Shown: positions 21,452 through 34,581, counted from the stretch's first letter. The stretch: DNA of 64,000 bases from Cryptomeria japonica (GCF_030272615.1 NC_081411.1:155582971-155646970), one strand, 5' to 3'. Notes: generated by a model from the letters alone, not told the origin. Made by a program: numbers and translations.

Positions 21452-24003
21452 TTTTTTTTCATATAGTTTGGGCAAAAATTTATTAAACAAGTATGAAGAT
21501 TACAAAGCAACAATGTTCAATAGCCCAATAAAGAACAATGAATTATCCATTCCTATCCTTCCCAACTAATTGCTCTAACATATGAGATACATCCAAGGGC
21601 CAATGTTCCCTTTCTATAATATTCCAACCCTACATTCCATCAAATGCCCATTTTGCCAAGAAATTCGTTACTCCATTCCATTCTCTAGGAATATGACAAA
21701 AAGTAATAGATTGTAAAGAATTACTCAAACTTAGAATCTATCAAATAACCACATATAAATGCCAATTAGCATTATCCAAGTGTTTCCCATTCAAAATATT
21801 CACTGCCACTTGTGAATCAAATTCACAAATAATCATTTTCCAACCAATAACACAAACTCTCTCCATTGCATACAAGATAGTGAGGACCTCCATGAAGTTA
21901 TTTGTATGAAACCCTTTATAAATAGAAAAGAATTTATCTGAACAAAACTAGAACTATCTTTGTTAATACAACCTTTACCTAGATGACCAGGATTCTCTAG
22001 AAGAGCCATCGGTATTTACCTTTGGATCTTCTTGAGGAGGTGAAATCCATCGGCCCACTCGGTCAATTTTTCACTTAGACTGTCTACACCGATTCTCTTT
22101 AACCTGCTTACATTTTATACTAGTAGAACTACCAATTTCTTGATCTATAAAACTCAACCATTGAATTATGGCCACCTCGCTAGGATCTAGTGCTTTATAA
22201 AGATCATACTTATCCAACATTGTGTCCTAAAGAGTATTAACATTTTTTCACCATAATTGTTGAATATCCAATTTTCCATCTTGAAAGATCCTACGAATTC
22301 ATTCTCACCAAAGATGCCATATAATGAAAGAAAGCCCATTAATTCAAGCAACCTAAAGAAAAGAGTTCTTAACTAGAGGTTGATCTAATCTATCCCAAAA
22401 CTCATCTAATGAGAATGCATCTAGATAGGCTTGATTCCAAACTGCCCACTAGAGATATCAAATCTTTCTAGAGAAATAACACTGAAAGAAAAAATGAGAA
22501 GTACATTCATCACTATTGAGATAGAGCACACAAGTTGAAGGTCCTTAGAAGCCACACTTTCACAAATTATCCCAAGAAAGACATCTATTTTGAAAAACCA
22601 AACACAAGAAAAAATGGAACTTAGACCAACAAATTTGTCTCACACTTGTTTCCACCATGGAACTCCTCTTCCAAACATCTACCTATCAAGATCCAAGTAC
22701 CCCAAAGCCACCAAGTACATATCAGTCAAATCCTTACCCCATGCTAGGATATTTGTCTATAAAATATAAGTACAGTCCCTACTACAAAGAATCTGAGTTG
22801 ATTCTTGTCAAGTTCCCTCTATCTCTCTAGGTGGCCATTCCTAGGGGTCTTTCCATCTACAAATATTTGTTTATCCCAAATACTACATAGTCTTATAATC
22901 AGCTACCATATGCCATCTAGATGCAATATAACTATCACAAAGAGACTATAAGTGCATATACATTGAAAGAAGTGGAGGGTGGCCATCCTAGGAATCAAGA
23001 CAAAATAGAGCTTTTGAGCCCTTATTAAAGATTTAAAAACCCTTATTTAATTAACTTTTCCCAGTCTTCAAAGTATGCCAAATCTTAGATCCCTTCCCCT
23101 CAGGGTGACATTGAGGATTATCTAATCTGTCAATTCCTATTATATACTTATTACTAAGAATTCTAGCCCAAACCTAATCTTGACTAGTGTACCATTGCCA
23201 AAATAATTTAGTAGCTAGAACTTGCCCATTTGGATCCATTGAATAAACACTAAGCCTCCTTTTTGTGGCCTACAAATTGTCTTCCACAACTAAACTCCAC
23301 TTAAAAGTAAGAAATATGCCACCCTAGATGAACTGGCAAGAAAGAGCATCAAATTACTTAATAAAACATGAAGGAGTCAAACTGAACAAAACACTTGTAA
23401 ATAGGGAGAGATTGGATTATTGACCTTAGAAGAGTCACCCTTCCAGTAATGGAGAGCCATTGATGAGTTTAGTGATCTACGTAACTTATCCAATAGCTCT
23501 TGCTAGCACTCTCTAAGTTGCCTACCCTTGCAACTAAACAAATACCAAGATAAAGTAAACAAAGAGAACCAATTTGAAATAAAAATATTGGCAATCCATA
23601 TCTGAATAGGCTCAAGAGTATTAAAAGATATATGGAATATTTCTACTCATTGAGATTTTATCTTGATGTATCTAAATAAATATCCAAAGTTTGTCTAAAA
23701 TTATCTGCTTCTTGAATTCAGGTTATATCCATCAAAGCAGTATCATCTGCAAACTACAAGTGGGAATGATTTGGCAATCCATTATCCCAATTCCAACCCT
23801 AAATAAAGCCTTGGGAGACCCAAGACTTAATGAATCTTCTAATGCCTTTAGCTATGATAATAAATAGATAGAGAGATAAAGTATCTCCTTCATAGAGACC
23901 CCAAGAAAATCCAAATAACTCTGAAGGCTTATTATTGATAATGACCAAGAAAGAGGTAGAAGTGACACAACTCTTAATCCAGTTCACCCATTCATTACTA
24001 CAT
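21452..24003 (-). pseudogene. 5'-truncated LINE: RT, zinc-binding and RNase H remnants
   Basis: The minus strand starts inside a reverse transcriptase near 24,000: W-I-K-S-C-V-T-S-T-S-F, then E-L-F-G-F-S-W-G-L-Y-E-G-D (normally R-G-L-H-Q-G-D). The active-site box F-A-D-D follows near 23,735. The zinc-binding region appears near 22,500 with F-F-F-Q-C-Y-F-S-R-K-I-W. An RNase H domain spans about 21,640-21,900 with C-E-F-D-S-Q-V-A-V-N-I-L and I-P-R-E-W-N-G-V. The 3' end is a short poly-A at 21,452-21,460 (T-run on the plus strand). Many stops are present. RT, zinc-binding region and RNase H in this order, plus poly-A, define a plant L1-type LINE. I could not match a target duplication. Confidence 0.82.
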
Positions 24004-25350
24004 ATATTTCTCATTTTAATATTTACACAAAAATATATCAAGGTTATTAATATCAAAATATGATTGTCATACATTATGTCAAAAGTTTCAAATTGCATAT
24101 ATTTAGAGTTTTGTATTTAGAGACATCATCCTAACATAATTTCAAGTAGATATGATAATCATGTAAAAAACAATGCCACTTTAATTGTTATGCATCAATT
24201 ATAATTTAATCTCAACTAGTATTAGGCATAAGAATTAACAAATCAACATCTATCAATTCTCATCTTATGTCTAGATTTTGATGTTTATTGTCAAAGAAAC
24301 ATAAAAAAGTTAAATTATTAATATATGTTCCATCACACTTTATTAACATTTGAATAATCTTACATTAGATTCAATTTGTATTTGACATCAAGTAATTAGC
24401 ATTCATTGCCCCATTTTCTTTGAATGGAGAAAAAATGCAATGGCTCTCTTTAGCATAATAATATTTTTAGACACAAATATGAATCTAAGTGACCAATTTA
24501 TACATATATTAAAGGTCAAATTATACATTTGACTAAATCACATGATGGGTGTCTATTAGCCATCCTACTATATTTGCAACTAACCAAGGCTAAACACTTT
24601 ACTTGTCCATATGTATTGACATAGCACTCCATAATCATCACTCAAGGCATGCTCAAGTCCATCACCCTCTAGTTACTTGCACAAGTTTTAAACAAACATA
24701 TATAGTCACTTCAATTATAAACCAAAATATTCTATGTTCTCATAAACAAATGTTAGGTTGGTACATTGTTGGGGCTTATTTATCATGCATGTCACCCTAC
24801 TAGTAATTGAATGCATAATATAATTTATTTTGCATGCATGTGTAAATAATACATACCTTGAATTGAAGTTATCATCTAATCCTATCTTGAATAGTCTAAA
24901 TTACATAATACACTTTGAATGCACCTTCTAGGTCCAGTTTATTTCTACTTGTGTAATATCTCTTATAATGTTACCTGTACATATATATATATCCCAATTT
25001 ATCTTTGGTGAATGTCTACAATTAGTTTAAAATTAATAACAAATATTTATTTCTTCCAATATTCATTTGATGTAAATTGGGTGTTCTATAGTGCATTGGA
25101 TAACTCTAGGATAACCAATGTTCACATGGACAACTCCACTGACGATTCATGAATAATTATAGTGAAGAAGTAGAAATTTGGACAATCTCTAAAATATGCT
25201 CAATCATATCAACTAGTATAAGTTATAGGGATTCTGTTGATAATTGAATCTCTTCCAAACACTTATGAAGCTATGCTGTATTGGGGGTCATATGCCTAAT
25301 CTAAAGGAACAACTTTGGGCAAATATTTTAGAGTACACAAATGTATATGA
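24004..25350. other. AT-rich intergenic stretch
   Basis: No gene or repeat structure recognised, apart from a short TA run near 24,982. Confidence 0.45.
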
Positions 25351-25720
25351 TAGGATAACTAGTAATGTGTGAAAAAGTGCTTAGAATGGCATGGTTATAT
25401 ATTATCAATTCTTTTATCATAAACGTTACCTACCACAATTTATTTATGAAGGTAAAATAAATTGGTACAGAAAGGCGCTATGAGTGAGCTTATAGTCAAT
25501 ATGACCATGCAATGGATCCTTTAACAAAAGAATTATGCACAATAACCATGTCTTGATCAAATACGCTGCATAGCTTTATGAACTTATGAGTTTCAAATCT
25601 AATTATGGCATGAAAACATTTATTAAATGTTTCTTTTACCCAAAATTATCATTTGTCTTAAAATCTCTTAGCACACTTCCACCTCGATTGATACTTTCTT
25701 GAAAGCCTATATTTTGCATC
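25351..25720 (+). repeat. Direct duplication, copy 1
   Basis: About 370 bp that recurs at 25,933-26,281 in the same orientation. Shared landmarks are the AGTAATGTGTGAAAAA start, GCTATGAGTGAGCTT, CATGTCTTGATCAAATAC against CACGTCTTGATCAAATAC, and the GATACTTTCTTGAAAGCCTA end. Divergence is high, with several indels. Neither copy has a coding signal. Confidence 0.8.
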
Positions 25721-25932
25721 ATATGTGGAAATAAGAAAATTATTATGATATCTTAGAAATTGTTAAAATAGAATAACCTTCCACTCAAACATGCATATAA
25801 GAATATAGGAATACAAATAAATAGCAATAGAGTAGAATTAGATTACCATTATTGACATAGTGTGATGTTTAAGTTCTGTGCGTTGTCATGGATGGAGTCA
25901 TTTTGTTTGAGGTACCTAAGAAATTCACTCCC

Positions 25933-26281
25933 TAGGCTAATTAGTAATGTGTGAAAAAAATGCATAGAATTACATGGTTCTATATTATCGATATTTTTGT
26001 CATAAACATATTTTACCATAATTTCCATATGAAGATACAACAAACTAGCACACAATAAAGCTATGAGTGAGCTTGAAGTCAGTATACAAATTGTCCACAA
26101 TGATCACGTCTTGATCAAATACAATGCATATTTCTATAAACTTGGTGAATATTTTTTATCTAATTATGGCCTTAAAGCATTAATTAAATATTTCATTTAC
26201 CCAAAATTATCCTTTACCTTAAAATATCTCAACACACATCCTCCTCAATCGATACTTTCTTGAAAGCCTAGATTTTGCATC
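25933..26281 (+). repeat. Direct duplication, copy 2
   Basis: Second copy of the 25,351 unit, about 580 bp downstream. It could be an old segmental duplication or two LTR-like units of one relic; the spacer of about 210 bp has no retroelement domain. Confidence 0.8.
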
Positions 26282-27303
26282 TATAGTATCTTAAATTGTC
26301 ATCATTCCAATTTACACCTCATGTTTGTGCCCCTACTTTAGCATGTCCTGTCCTCATCACCTTTCTTAATCCATTTGTGCATATTCTCTAGCTTTGAGGC
26401 CATGGACAACCTTTTGTGGGTCCTCCCATGGAATACCCAGCTCTTTTGACATTGTTTTCGTCTTGATTATGGTGGGACCAAGGCATGTAATGCCTTAATC
26501 TAGACCATTGTGCTAAAAAATGCCATGGTCCCACTCAATCAAACCCCAATCTGAAATGGGGTTGACATTTTATCTCATTCATAATATTTGATCTTTGGGT
26601 GTCCACATGATCATTGATGGTCAACCTAATCAGTAATTTACCTAGAAGACCCTATATAATGAAAATTTATTAAACTATTTTCATCCTAAGAAATCCAAGT
26701 CTCCATCCCTGATATTCATGCATCTATGAAATATTCATCATCAAGCATTTTCAAATATCTTCAAGGCAACATATTCATCATTCAACCATTGTGGAGAAAA
26801 AGGTCATGCCAATTCTTATGCAAGCATGTGTGTGTGTGATTAGCGTTTTGTGTTTTTCATGCCATTTCATACAATACATGTAATTACATTCAAAGAAAAA
26901 ATCATCCTCATCATTCAAGGTTAATTCCTAAACTAGGGTTTGACTTAGGCAAACCACTATTCTTAACAATTTCCCCCGTCTTTCTATATGCAAGAAACAT
27001 GTGTAGAGCTATGTTTAAGAGGATCAACATAATTCTTAGAGACTAATAGGTTCAAATTTTGACCATGAGGAATTCAGAGGACCCTGGCGAATTGATACTA
27101 CCTAGTCTCAAAAAATCAAGCCTAACTTTTGGGAACAGATTCATGAAATCTTATTTTGCTCAAATCAAGGTTGGTGTCTTTTTACAACTATTTTAGCTCA
27201 ATGGTGTCTTTCTTCATCTCCAACCATATCTCTTACACAATAAAACTTGATACCAAAAAAAAATGCCCAATCTCATAAGGATTTAGGGCCAAATGGCTCT
27301 TAC
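26282..27303. other. Intergenic stretch, no recognised feature
   Basis: No coding signal. Composition is a little less AT-rich between 26,390 and 26,560, which may be an old LTR, but no pair or boundary is visible. Confidence 0.4.
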
Positions 27304-27658
27304 CATGTAGAAAATCTTAAATTCTCAAAAAGGGGCAAAGACTAAGCTTTAATAACATGTAGAAAATTTGAAATTCTCATAAAGGGGTAGAGACTAAGAT
27401 TTGATGCAAATCCCTAAATATAAGAAACAAATAAACCTCTGAGATTGTAACTTGGATTTGCCAATCACTGTCAACACATAGCAGAAGCAAAATAAAACTT
27501 AAAGACAAATTGGAGACATTCAATATTCTTTCTTGCTTTCTATTAAGTTTAAATTGAAAATTTTATAAATAAACAAACTACAAATTGATTAAGTTAAGTG
27601 ATTACAATACTTGTAACATTCTGGAGCTGCTCCCAATCATATGTTTGGAGCTTCTTAG
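27304..27658 (+). repeat. Dispersed repeat R1, left part (interrupted by the copia element)
   Basis: This segment, continued at 42,034-42,090, matches 58,176-58,510, where the same sequence runs without interruption. Shared words include CATGTAGA, AGAGACTAAG, TTTGCCAATCAC and GTTGCTCA in the right part. A local duplication at its start repeats CATGTAGAAAAT...AGACTAAG at 27,304 and 27,356. The nature of the repeat is unknown. Confidence 0.75.
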
Positions 27659-29085
27659 TGATGGTATGATAAAAGAATAAGTATCTGGTAGAATACTGAG
27701 GGAGGGGGATGAATCAGTATATTGAAAAAATGATACAAAGTTCCCAAGCTCAAACTCAGTCAAACAAAGTAAACATATCTTAGTCAAAATCAATATTCTT
27801 AGGAATACTTGACATTAATCAGTTTAACTATTATGACAAATTTTAACAGTAAACACCTTCAATCTTGTAAACATCAACAATGCTTAATCTTAACTCAACA
27901 TATTCATCTCTCAATGCTTCTACCTAACATGCCTTATCAGAAGTTAACCAAATCAACAAATAAGATCACAGCCACAAAAGCATTCACCACTTGACACAAA
28001 TGTTTATACGTGGAAAACCCAAATAGGTAAAAATCACAGCGAGATGGGACTCACAAGGATAGCTATCTGAACTCTTTCGAAGTTTGCCCTGTTAGGAGCC
28101 AAAGCCTGTTAGAGCTTTACAATAAGTCATGTTAAGAACTAATTCTGGTTAGGAATCACCCGGTTAAGGGATTTACAAATATGCCTTGTTAGAAGCACAA
28201 TACTCTGTTAGGAGTAACCTCGCTGGAGGATTTAAGAATCCAAGCTAATGGACCACCTTGTTAGAGGATTTAATGAGTAACTAAGCTTGTTAGAGCTTAC
28301 CCGGTTAAGGGATTTTACTTCTATTGTAATTGTTAGAAAACAATAGGTTTTCTTGATATGTCTGAGTAGCACTACATTTGCTTGATCAGGTCCTTCTAAG
28401 CTTCAATCTTCCTTCACTCAAAGTGCAGATCCATTCACTGGTTGGGCAACCACACACTTAACAGATTTTCTACCAATCTTGCCAACAACCTTTACAAACA
28501 ACTTCATCGACCTTAAATACAAATCAATTAGGTCGGTAACACAACAAAAACCTAATTCTCATCATTGAGATTACAAACAAGTCAGTTCAATCTTGACCAT
28601 TAGAAATCATGACAATCTCTTCACATTCTTCAAGATAATTCCAACTGCTCCATGATCACCGCTCCATTAGACTTTGTAAGTCATCACACGTTGTGTATTA
28701 AATGCAATCCACTTTGCTCCTTCCCTAGACAATAAGAAAGCGCGCCAAACCAATTTGAATTTATCCCCATACAATGATCACATGTGTCTCCGTCATTACC
28801 ACTCATCAGATAATAAACCAACAAACTTGATCAGTTAGGGTTTAACAGCTGATAGGGTTTACCGATTACATTACAAAGATAGGTTTGACCCTTTACACTG
28901 GTTCACTGGTTCAACTCATAAACTTTACATACCGGTTACAACATCTTCTACAACTCTCTTCTTATTGGTTACTAGCCAATATGAGCAATAACATGAATAC
29001 CATTTACCGGTCCAATTGACATCAATGACAACATATCATTAATGCAATCTCTATGCAAAATGCCAATAAACTCAAAATACCAACA
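27659..29085 (-). repeat. 3' LTR of the copia element
   Basis: 1,427 bp. Read on the minus strand it begins TGTTGGTATTTTGAG and ends CATACCATCA. It shows a CCCCC-rich tract near its end, like the copia solo LTR at 35,393-36,184, which also begins TGTTGG. The outer edge is fixed by CTTAG. Confidence 0.92.
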
Positions 29086-29098
29086 ATCTCCCCCTTTG
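29086..29098 (-). promoter_or_regulatory. Polypurine tract of the copia element
   Basis: The minus strand reads AAAGGGGGAGAT directly before the 3' LTR start TGTTGG. This is the plus-strand primer position expected for an LTR retrotransposon. Confidence 0.8.
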
Positions 29099-29399
29099 GC
29101 ATTGATGGCAATACAAATATCAATGCCTTTGATTGTTGTTGAGATTGGTGGATAGGAATCCTAGTTTACATTACCAAGTATTCACCTTATCAGACACATA
29201 ATTCTTCTCCTAAATCACATAATTCTTCTCCCCCTTTGACAGCAATGCCAAAGTGAAAGTAAAACATGTAATTCTGCTCTCACTATGCATCAACATCATT
29301 TTGCAACTTGATGCTCCCCCTATGGAATACATCCACTCCTTCATCAATCAATATAATATTCTACAAGTAATTTAGGGACTGATGTAATCAGCATCATGT

Positions 29400-30233
29400 T
29401 CAACTAACTTCATGAAGAGGGACAACCCCCAATTGACTTCTAAGATACTCAAAAGTGGTCTTAGGCAAAGGTTTGGTAAAGATATCTGCAAGCTGCTCCT
29501 TGGTAGAAACATGCTCCAAGATAACATCTTTACTTTGAACTTTTTCCCTCAAGAAGTGATATTTCAATTCAATGTGCTTAGTCCTTGTGTGCAAAACAGG
29601 ATTTTTAGATATGTTTATTGCACTTGTATTATCACACAAAATCTTAATAGGTTCTGATATTTTCATCTTCAAACCTTCCAAAATGTGCCTCATCCACATA
29701 TCTTGTGTGCAATTCATATAAGCTGCTACATATTCATCTTTAGCAGTAGATTGTGAAGTGCAACTCTGCTTTTTACTACTCCATGAGACTAGCCTTCCTC
29801 CTAGAAAGAATACTCCACTGGTAGTACTCTTCTGATCATCATTATTTCCTGCCCAATTAGCATTTGTGTATGCCTGCAAGTCAAAATCTCCACCATATGG
29901 ATACCATAATCTATAGTCAGTTGTACCTTTCAGATATCTAAAGATTCTCTTAGTTGCCATCAAATGTGCCTCATTTGGATTCTTCTGAAATCTAGCCACA
30001 ATACCAAGTACATGGGAAATATCCAGTCGATTGTGAACAACATAGTGTAGTTTGCCAATCATTGACCTGAATTCCTTTTCATCTACAAAATTAGATCCAT
30101 CTTCCTTGGACAATTTACAACTTGTTACCATTGGGGTTCCAACTGGTTTACAATCACTCATACTAAAAGCCTTCAAAACCTCTTTCACATACTTGGATTG
30201 AGTAATGAAAATACCATTCTTCATCTGCAGTAT
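29400..30233 (-). pseudogene. Copia RNase H and RT C-terminus
   Basis: The 274-residue minus frame starts just after the RT and reads Q-S-K-Y-V-K-E-V-L-K-A-F, G-T-P-M, R-S-M-I-G-K-L-H-Y, then the RNase H: A-Y-T-N-A-N-W-A-G (usually D-A-D-W-A-G), S-T-S-G, S-W-S-S-K-K-Q, S-T-A-K-D-E-Y-V-A (usually A-E-Y). It continues with C-D-N-T-S-A-I, H-I-E-L-K-Y-H-F-L-R-E and A-D-I-F-T-K-P-L. The first RNase H Asp reads N (Y-T-N) and the AEY motif reads D-E-Y, so activity is doubtful. One stop separates it from the rest of RT. Confidence 0.92.
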
Positions 30234-30990
30234 CTATAAGCCTATGAAAAAAATTATTTCCCCTACTAATGACATCTCAAATTCATTCTTCATTTCATCT
30301 GCAAAACAATTACTCATGTCATCATTTCCTCCAAATATAATGTCATCTACAAATACTTCACTGATTAGTATATCATCTCCTTCAGACTTGAGATAAATGT
30401 TGTTGTAATCACTGGTTCTAGCAAAGCCTATCTTCATCAGATGAGTATGAAGTCGTTCATACCATGCTCTAGGTGCCTGCTTTAATCCATACAAAGCTTT
30501 ATGCAGTTTGCATACCATGTCTTCCTTATTTGTCAATGCATAACCATCAGGCTTCTCTATATAAACCTCTTCTTCCAGTATCCCATTCAAGAATGCAGAC
30601 TGGACATCCATCTGCTATACTTTGAAATTATTATGAGCTGCAAATGCAAGTAGTGTTCTGACACCTTCCAGTCTTCCTACTAATGCAAAATTTTCTCCAT
30701 AGTCTTCTCCTTCTTCTTGTGCATAACCTTTGCATGCTAATCTTGCCTTATTGTGAACTACAACATCATCTTCATTTAACTTTTTTCTGAATCCCCATTT
30801 AGTACCTATAACATTCTTGTTTACCGGTCAGAGTACCAGGGTCCAAGTGTTGTTCTTCTCAATTTGTTCCAAGTCCTCCTCCATAGCTTTCACCCAATGA
30901 TCAACACCAAATGCCTCCTTAGCATTGGGTTCAAAGGTGGATATCATTAAAGAGTTCTCTCTTATTCTCCTTCTAGTTAGTACTCCAGCA
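30234..30990 (-). pseudogene. Copia reverse transcriptase
   Basis: The 30,611-30,234 frame reads M-D-V-Q-S-A-F-L-N-G, E-E-V-Y-I-E-K-P-D-G, L-H-K-A-L-Y-G-L-K-Q-A-P-R-A-W-Y and the active-site box F-V-D-D-I-I-F-G. These are the standard copia RT blocks, where Y/F-V-D-D holds the catalytic aspartates. Upstream to 30,990 the minus strand keeps broken RT N-terminal pieces such as R-T-L-L-A-F-A-A-H-N. A stop between K-V and Q-M-D-V-Q and others show that it is no longer expressed as one polyprotein. Confidence 0.9.
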
Positions 30991-31007
30991 TCCTTATCCC
31001 CAATTAT

Positions 31008-31958
31008 CTATCCAGAACTATGATTCAGTCTCACATACCTAGGAATAACATGATCATTCTCTTCAAGTTCAACTTCTTCATTATCATCTTCCTCTAAATT
31101 TATTTGTTCCAGTTGAACAAGTACATTGGAATTCACTTTACTGGTTTCTGATTTAACAGTTTCAGGTTCTAAAAGTAAAATGCAAGGATCTTCATCCTTT
31201 TTCTCAGAACTGGTTCCTTTTGAAATTTCAGGACATTCATCTACATGAACATCAGCACTCTCAATAATTTTTTGTGTCCAGTTGGTGAAGCATTTATAGG
31301 CCTTACTCTTGGTGGAATAGCCAAGAAATATGCCTTCATCACTCTTTGCTTCAAACTTGCTTATATAGTCACCTCTTTTAATAAAACATTTGCTACCAAA
31401 TATTTTAAAATAGATAACATTAGGTGATCTCCCATAGTAGTACTCATATGGGGTCTTGTCCTTACCACTTTTTACCAGAACTCGGTTCATTGTGTAGATA
31501 GTTGTAATTACAGCTTCTTTCCAAAAAAATTTTGATACACCTCCTTGTATCAACATAGTTCTAGCAGCTTCAACCACTGACCGGTTGTTTCTCTCTGCTA
31601 TACCATTATGTTGTGGTGTCCTTGGTGCAGAAAGTTGTCGATTGATACAATTATCATCACAATATTTAGTGAACTCTACAGAAGTGAATTCACCGCCTTG
31701 ATCTATTCTTAGACATTTTATCTTTTTGCCACTCTCTTTCTCAACTAAGGCTCTGAATGCCTTGAATTTGCCAAAAGCTTCATTCTTATCCTTCAAGAAT
31801 GTGACCCACATCATCCTTGAACAATAATCAATGAAGATCATGAAGTATATGTCACCTTGAATGCTTCTTGTTCTTATTGGTCCACATAGGTCTGTATGAA
31901 CCAAATCTAACAAGTTCTCTGCTAAGAAGGACTTGCTCTTAAAAGTTGAAGAAGTCAT
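31008..31958 (-). pseudogene. Copia integrase
   Basis: A 316-residue open frame carrying the rve integrase core: L-V-H-T-D-L-C-G-P-I, F-I-D-Y-C-S-R-M-M-W-V, R-I-D-Q-G-G-E-F (usually D-N/R-G-G-E-F) and S-A-P-R-T-P-Q-H-N-G-I-A-E-R-N-N-R. The three catalytic positions (D of HTD, D of IDQGGEF, E of AERNN) are present. The C-terminal part reads F-G-S-K-C-F-I and I-F-L-G-Y-S-T-K-S-K-A-Y, as in copia elements, then an acidic tail. It is the best-preserved frame of the element. Confidence 0.93.
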
Positions 31959-31973
31959 CTTTCCTAGTTGACA

Positions 31974-32537
31974 TTATTTACAAAGAGGATTAACCGGTTT
32001 GTCTAGATGAGGCAGACCTCTTACTGTCTTAGACTTGCTTACTTTAATAATATTGTCAAAATTTATATGACAAAATCTCCTATGCCAAAGCCAACTATCA
32101 TCTATTTTTGCAATCAAACAGTTGCTAACTTTAGGATTGAGATGAAATAAATTACCTCTGGTCTGTTTCCCAGTTGCAATCAATTCACTTTTGTTGTCAA
32201 AGATTTTGCATATACCATTTCTAAACCCCAGTGGGTAACCTTTGTCATTAAGTTGTGCCACACTTAACAGATTGTGCTTTAGGCCTTCAACCCAATAGAC
32301 ATCATTAGCACTGCTCTTCCCATTAAGAGAAATAACTCCCTTACCTTTTACCATACAGGGTGAGTCATTGCCAAATATGACAACACCACCATCAAATTCC
32401 TTCAGGGAAAGAAATTTTCTCTGATCACCGGTCATGTGATCTGAACAACCACTATCAATGATCCAATCATCAGAGTTATCCATTCTGGATACTAGTGCCT
32501 TTCGGTATGATACTTCTTCCTTAATTGCTACAAACAT
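31974..32537 (-). pseudogene. Copia protease and pre-integrase domain
   Basis: The 187-residue frame starts near M-F-V-A-I-K-E-E. It holds the retropepsin motif W-I-I-D-S-G-C-S-D-H-M-T-G with the D-S-G triad intact. The pre-integrase zinc-binding segment W-L-W-H-R-R-F-C-H-I-N follows. It ends P-L-C-K and a stop, which separates it from integrase. Confidence 0.92.
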
Positions 32538-32593
32538 AATATCTTTACTATCATCATCATCAGATTCATCATCAGTAATACCACTATCAATAG

Positions 32594-33497
32594 CTACAAG
32601 ACAATCTCTCTTTCCTTTACCCTTGTACTTCTTAAATTTGTCTCATTTTTACCATTAGGGCAGTTTGCTGCTATATGACCAATCTTGTTGCATGCAAAAC
32701 ATTTTAAAGGTAGCTTACCTCTATATTTACCAGTGCCTCTAGGCAGTCGTTTTATCAACAACGCTTCAAGTTCCACTAAGTTGTCTTCATCATCAGCATC
32801 TCTGTTGGATCTAGATTCATAGCTATTGTCAGTATCTCTACTTCTTCTCACAGATGGGTTAGAGACAGAAGCTCTAAATGTAGATTCTGATTTTTGTACA
32901 CTACCATCATAGACATTTAGTTCAAAAGCAGTAAGTTTGCCAATAATAGAGTCAAGAGTTACCTTTGTCTTGTCAATAGATTTTATCTCCTGAATAGCTA
33001 TAACTCAGATAGAATAGACCGGTAGTAGGGTTCTCAGTATCTTACCGATTACCTGTGGCATCTTCCACTTTCCCTCCTGCACTCTTTATCTCTCCAACTA
33101 TCTCTTTGATCCTTTGACCATACTACTGGATGTTCTCACCTTCAGACATTCTCATGTCGTCAAACTTGCCTCTTAAACTCTCTTCTTTAACAATCTTGAC
33201 ATGCTCATCACCGCTATAGATATCTTCAAGTTTCTTCCATACTTCATATGCAGTTTCAAGACCATGAACATCTACATATTCAACATCAAACAGGGAACTA
33301 ATAATAGCTTCTAATGCCTGGTGATTTTCTTGTTGTTCTTTCTTCTGATCATCAGTTAGGGGTCCAGTAGGTGTAGTATACTTATGTTCTACATGATCCC
33401 AATACTGACTACCAAGACTCTTAATGTAAATCTTCATTCTGTCACTCCATGTTCTATAGTTATCTTTTTTAAACTTCGGACCTTCTTTCTTCATCAT
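32594..33497 (-). pseudogene. Copia gag with zinc knuckle
   Basis: The gag starts at the ATG at 33,497 (M-M-K-K-E-G-P-K-F), followed by N-Y-R-T-W-S-D-R-M-K, typical of the N-terminus of copia gag. After an interrupted middle (33,120-32,855, several stops) the 32,851-32,594 frame holds the zinc knuckle C-F-A-C-N-K-I-G-H-I-A-A-N-C. Gag would package the element RNA into particles. Confidence 0.9.
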
Positions 33498-33554
33498 GAT
33501 CTACGAGATCTTTTCCTCAAGTTGTTAGGCTTTTAGATTAAGAGGACCTGGATA

Positions 33555-33566
33555 GCTTTGATACCA
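33555..33566 (-). promoter_or_regulatory. Initiator-Met tRNA primer binding site (copia)
   Basis: The minus strand reads TGGTATCAAAGC two bases after the 5' LTR end. It differs from the standard TGGTATCAGAGC at one position. Confidence 0.92.
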
Positions 33567-33568
33567 AT

Positions 33569-34435
33569 TGATGGTATGATGAAAGAATAAGTATTCAGTA
33601 GAATACTAAGAGGGGGGGTGAATCAGTATATTAAAAAACTGATAGAAAGTTCCCAAGCTCAAACTCAGTCAAACAAAGTAAACATATCTCAGTCAAAATC
33701 AATATTCTTAAGAATACTTGACATTAACCGATTTAACTGTTATGACAACTTTTATCAATAAAAACCTTTAATCTTGTAAACATCAACAATGCTTAATCTT
33801 AACTCAACATATTCATCTCTCAATGCTTCTACTTAACATGCGTTATTAGAAGTTAACCAAATCAACAAATAAAATCACAGCCCCACAAAAGCATTCACCA
33901 CTTGACATAAATGTTTATATGTGGAAAACCCAAATAGGTAAAAACCATGGTGAGATGGGACTCACAAGGATAGCTATCTGAACTCTTTCGAAGTTCCCCC
34001 TGTTAGGAGCCAAATCCTGTTAGATCTTTACAATAAGTCATGTTAAAAACTAATTCCAGTTAGGAATCACCCGGTTAAGGGATATACAAATATGCCTTGT
34101 TAGAAGCACAATACCCTATTAGGAGCAACCTCGCTGGAGGATTTAAGAATCCAAGGTAACGGACCACCTTGTTAGAGGTTACCCAGTTAAGGGATTTTAC
34201 TTCTATTGTAATTGGTAGAAAACAACAGGTTTTCTTGATCTGTCTGAGTAGCACTACATTTGCTTGATCAGACCCTTCTAAGCTTCAATATGCCTTCACT
34301 CAAAGTGTAGATCCATTCACTGGTTGGGCAACCACACACTCAACAGGTTTTCTACCAATCTTGTCAACAACCTTTACAAACAACTTCATCGATCTTAAAT
34401 ACAAATCAATTAGGTTGGTAACACAACAAAAACCT
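33569..34435 (-). repeat. 5' LTR of the copia element, inner part
   Basis: The inner 867 bp of the 5' LTR, collinear with 27,659-28,549 of the 3' LTR. It breaks off at 34,435 in the LINE target duplication and resumes at 41,495. Confidence 0.93.
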
Positions 34436-34557
34436 GAGCCAATATAATCATTAAGGAAGTGACTAATCATGAAGAGAAGGAAAAAGACTTTTAATTGAAA
34501 AATAAGAAAAAGGTTGATGAGGATGGCATCATGCATGCGGGGAAATGCTAGTTGTCA

Positions 34558-34581
34558 AGCTAGGGCACTGATGCCCTAGCT
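34558..34581. repeat. Perfect 10-bp hairpin in the LINE 5' region
   Basis: AGCTAGGGCA and its exact reverse complement TGCCCTAGCT flank a 4-nt CTGA loop. It could be a structured element of the LINE RNA or chance. Confidence 0.7.
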
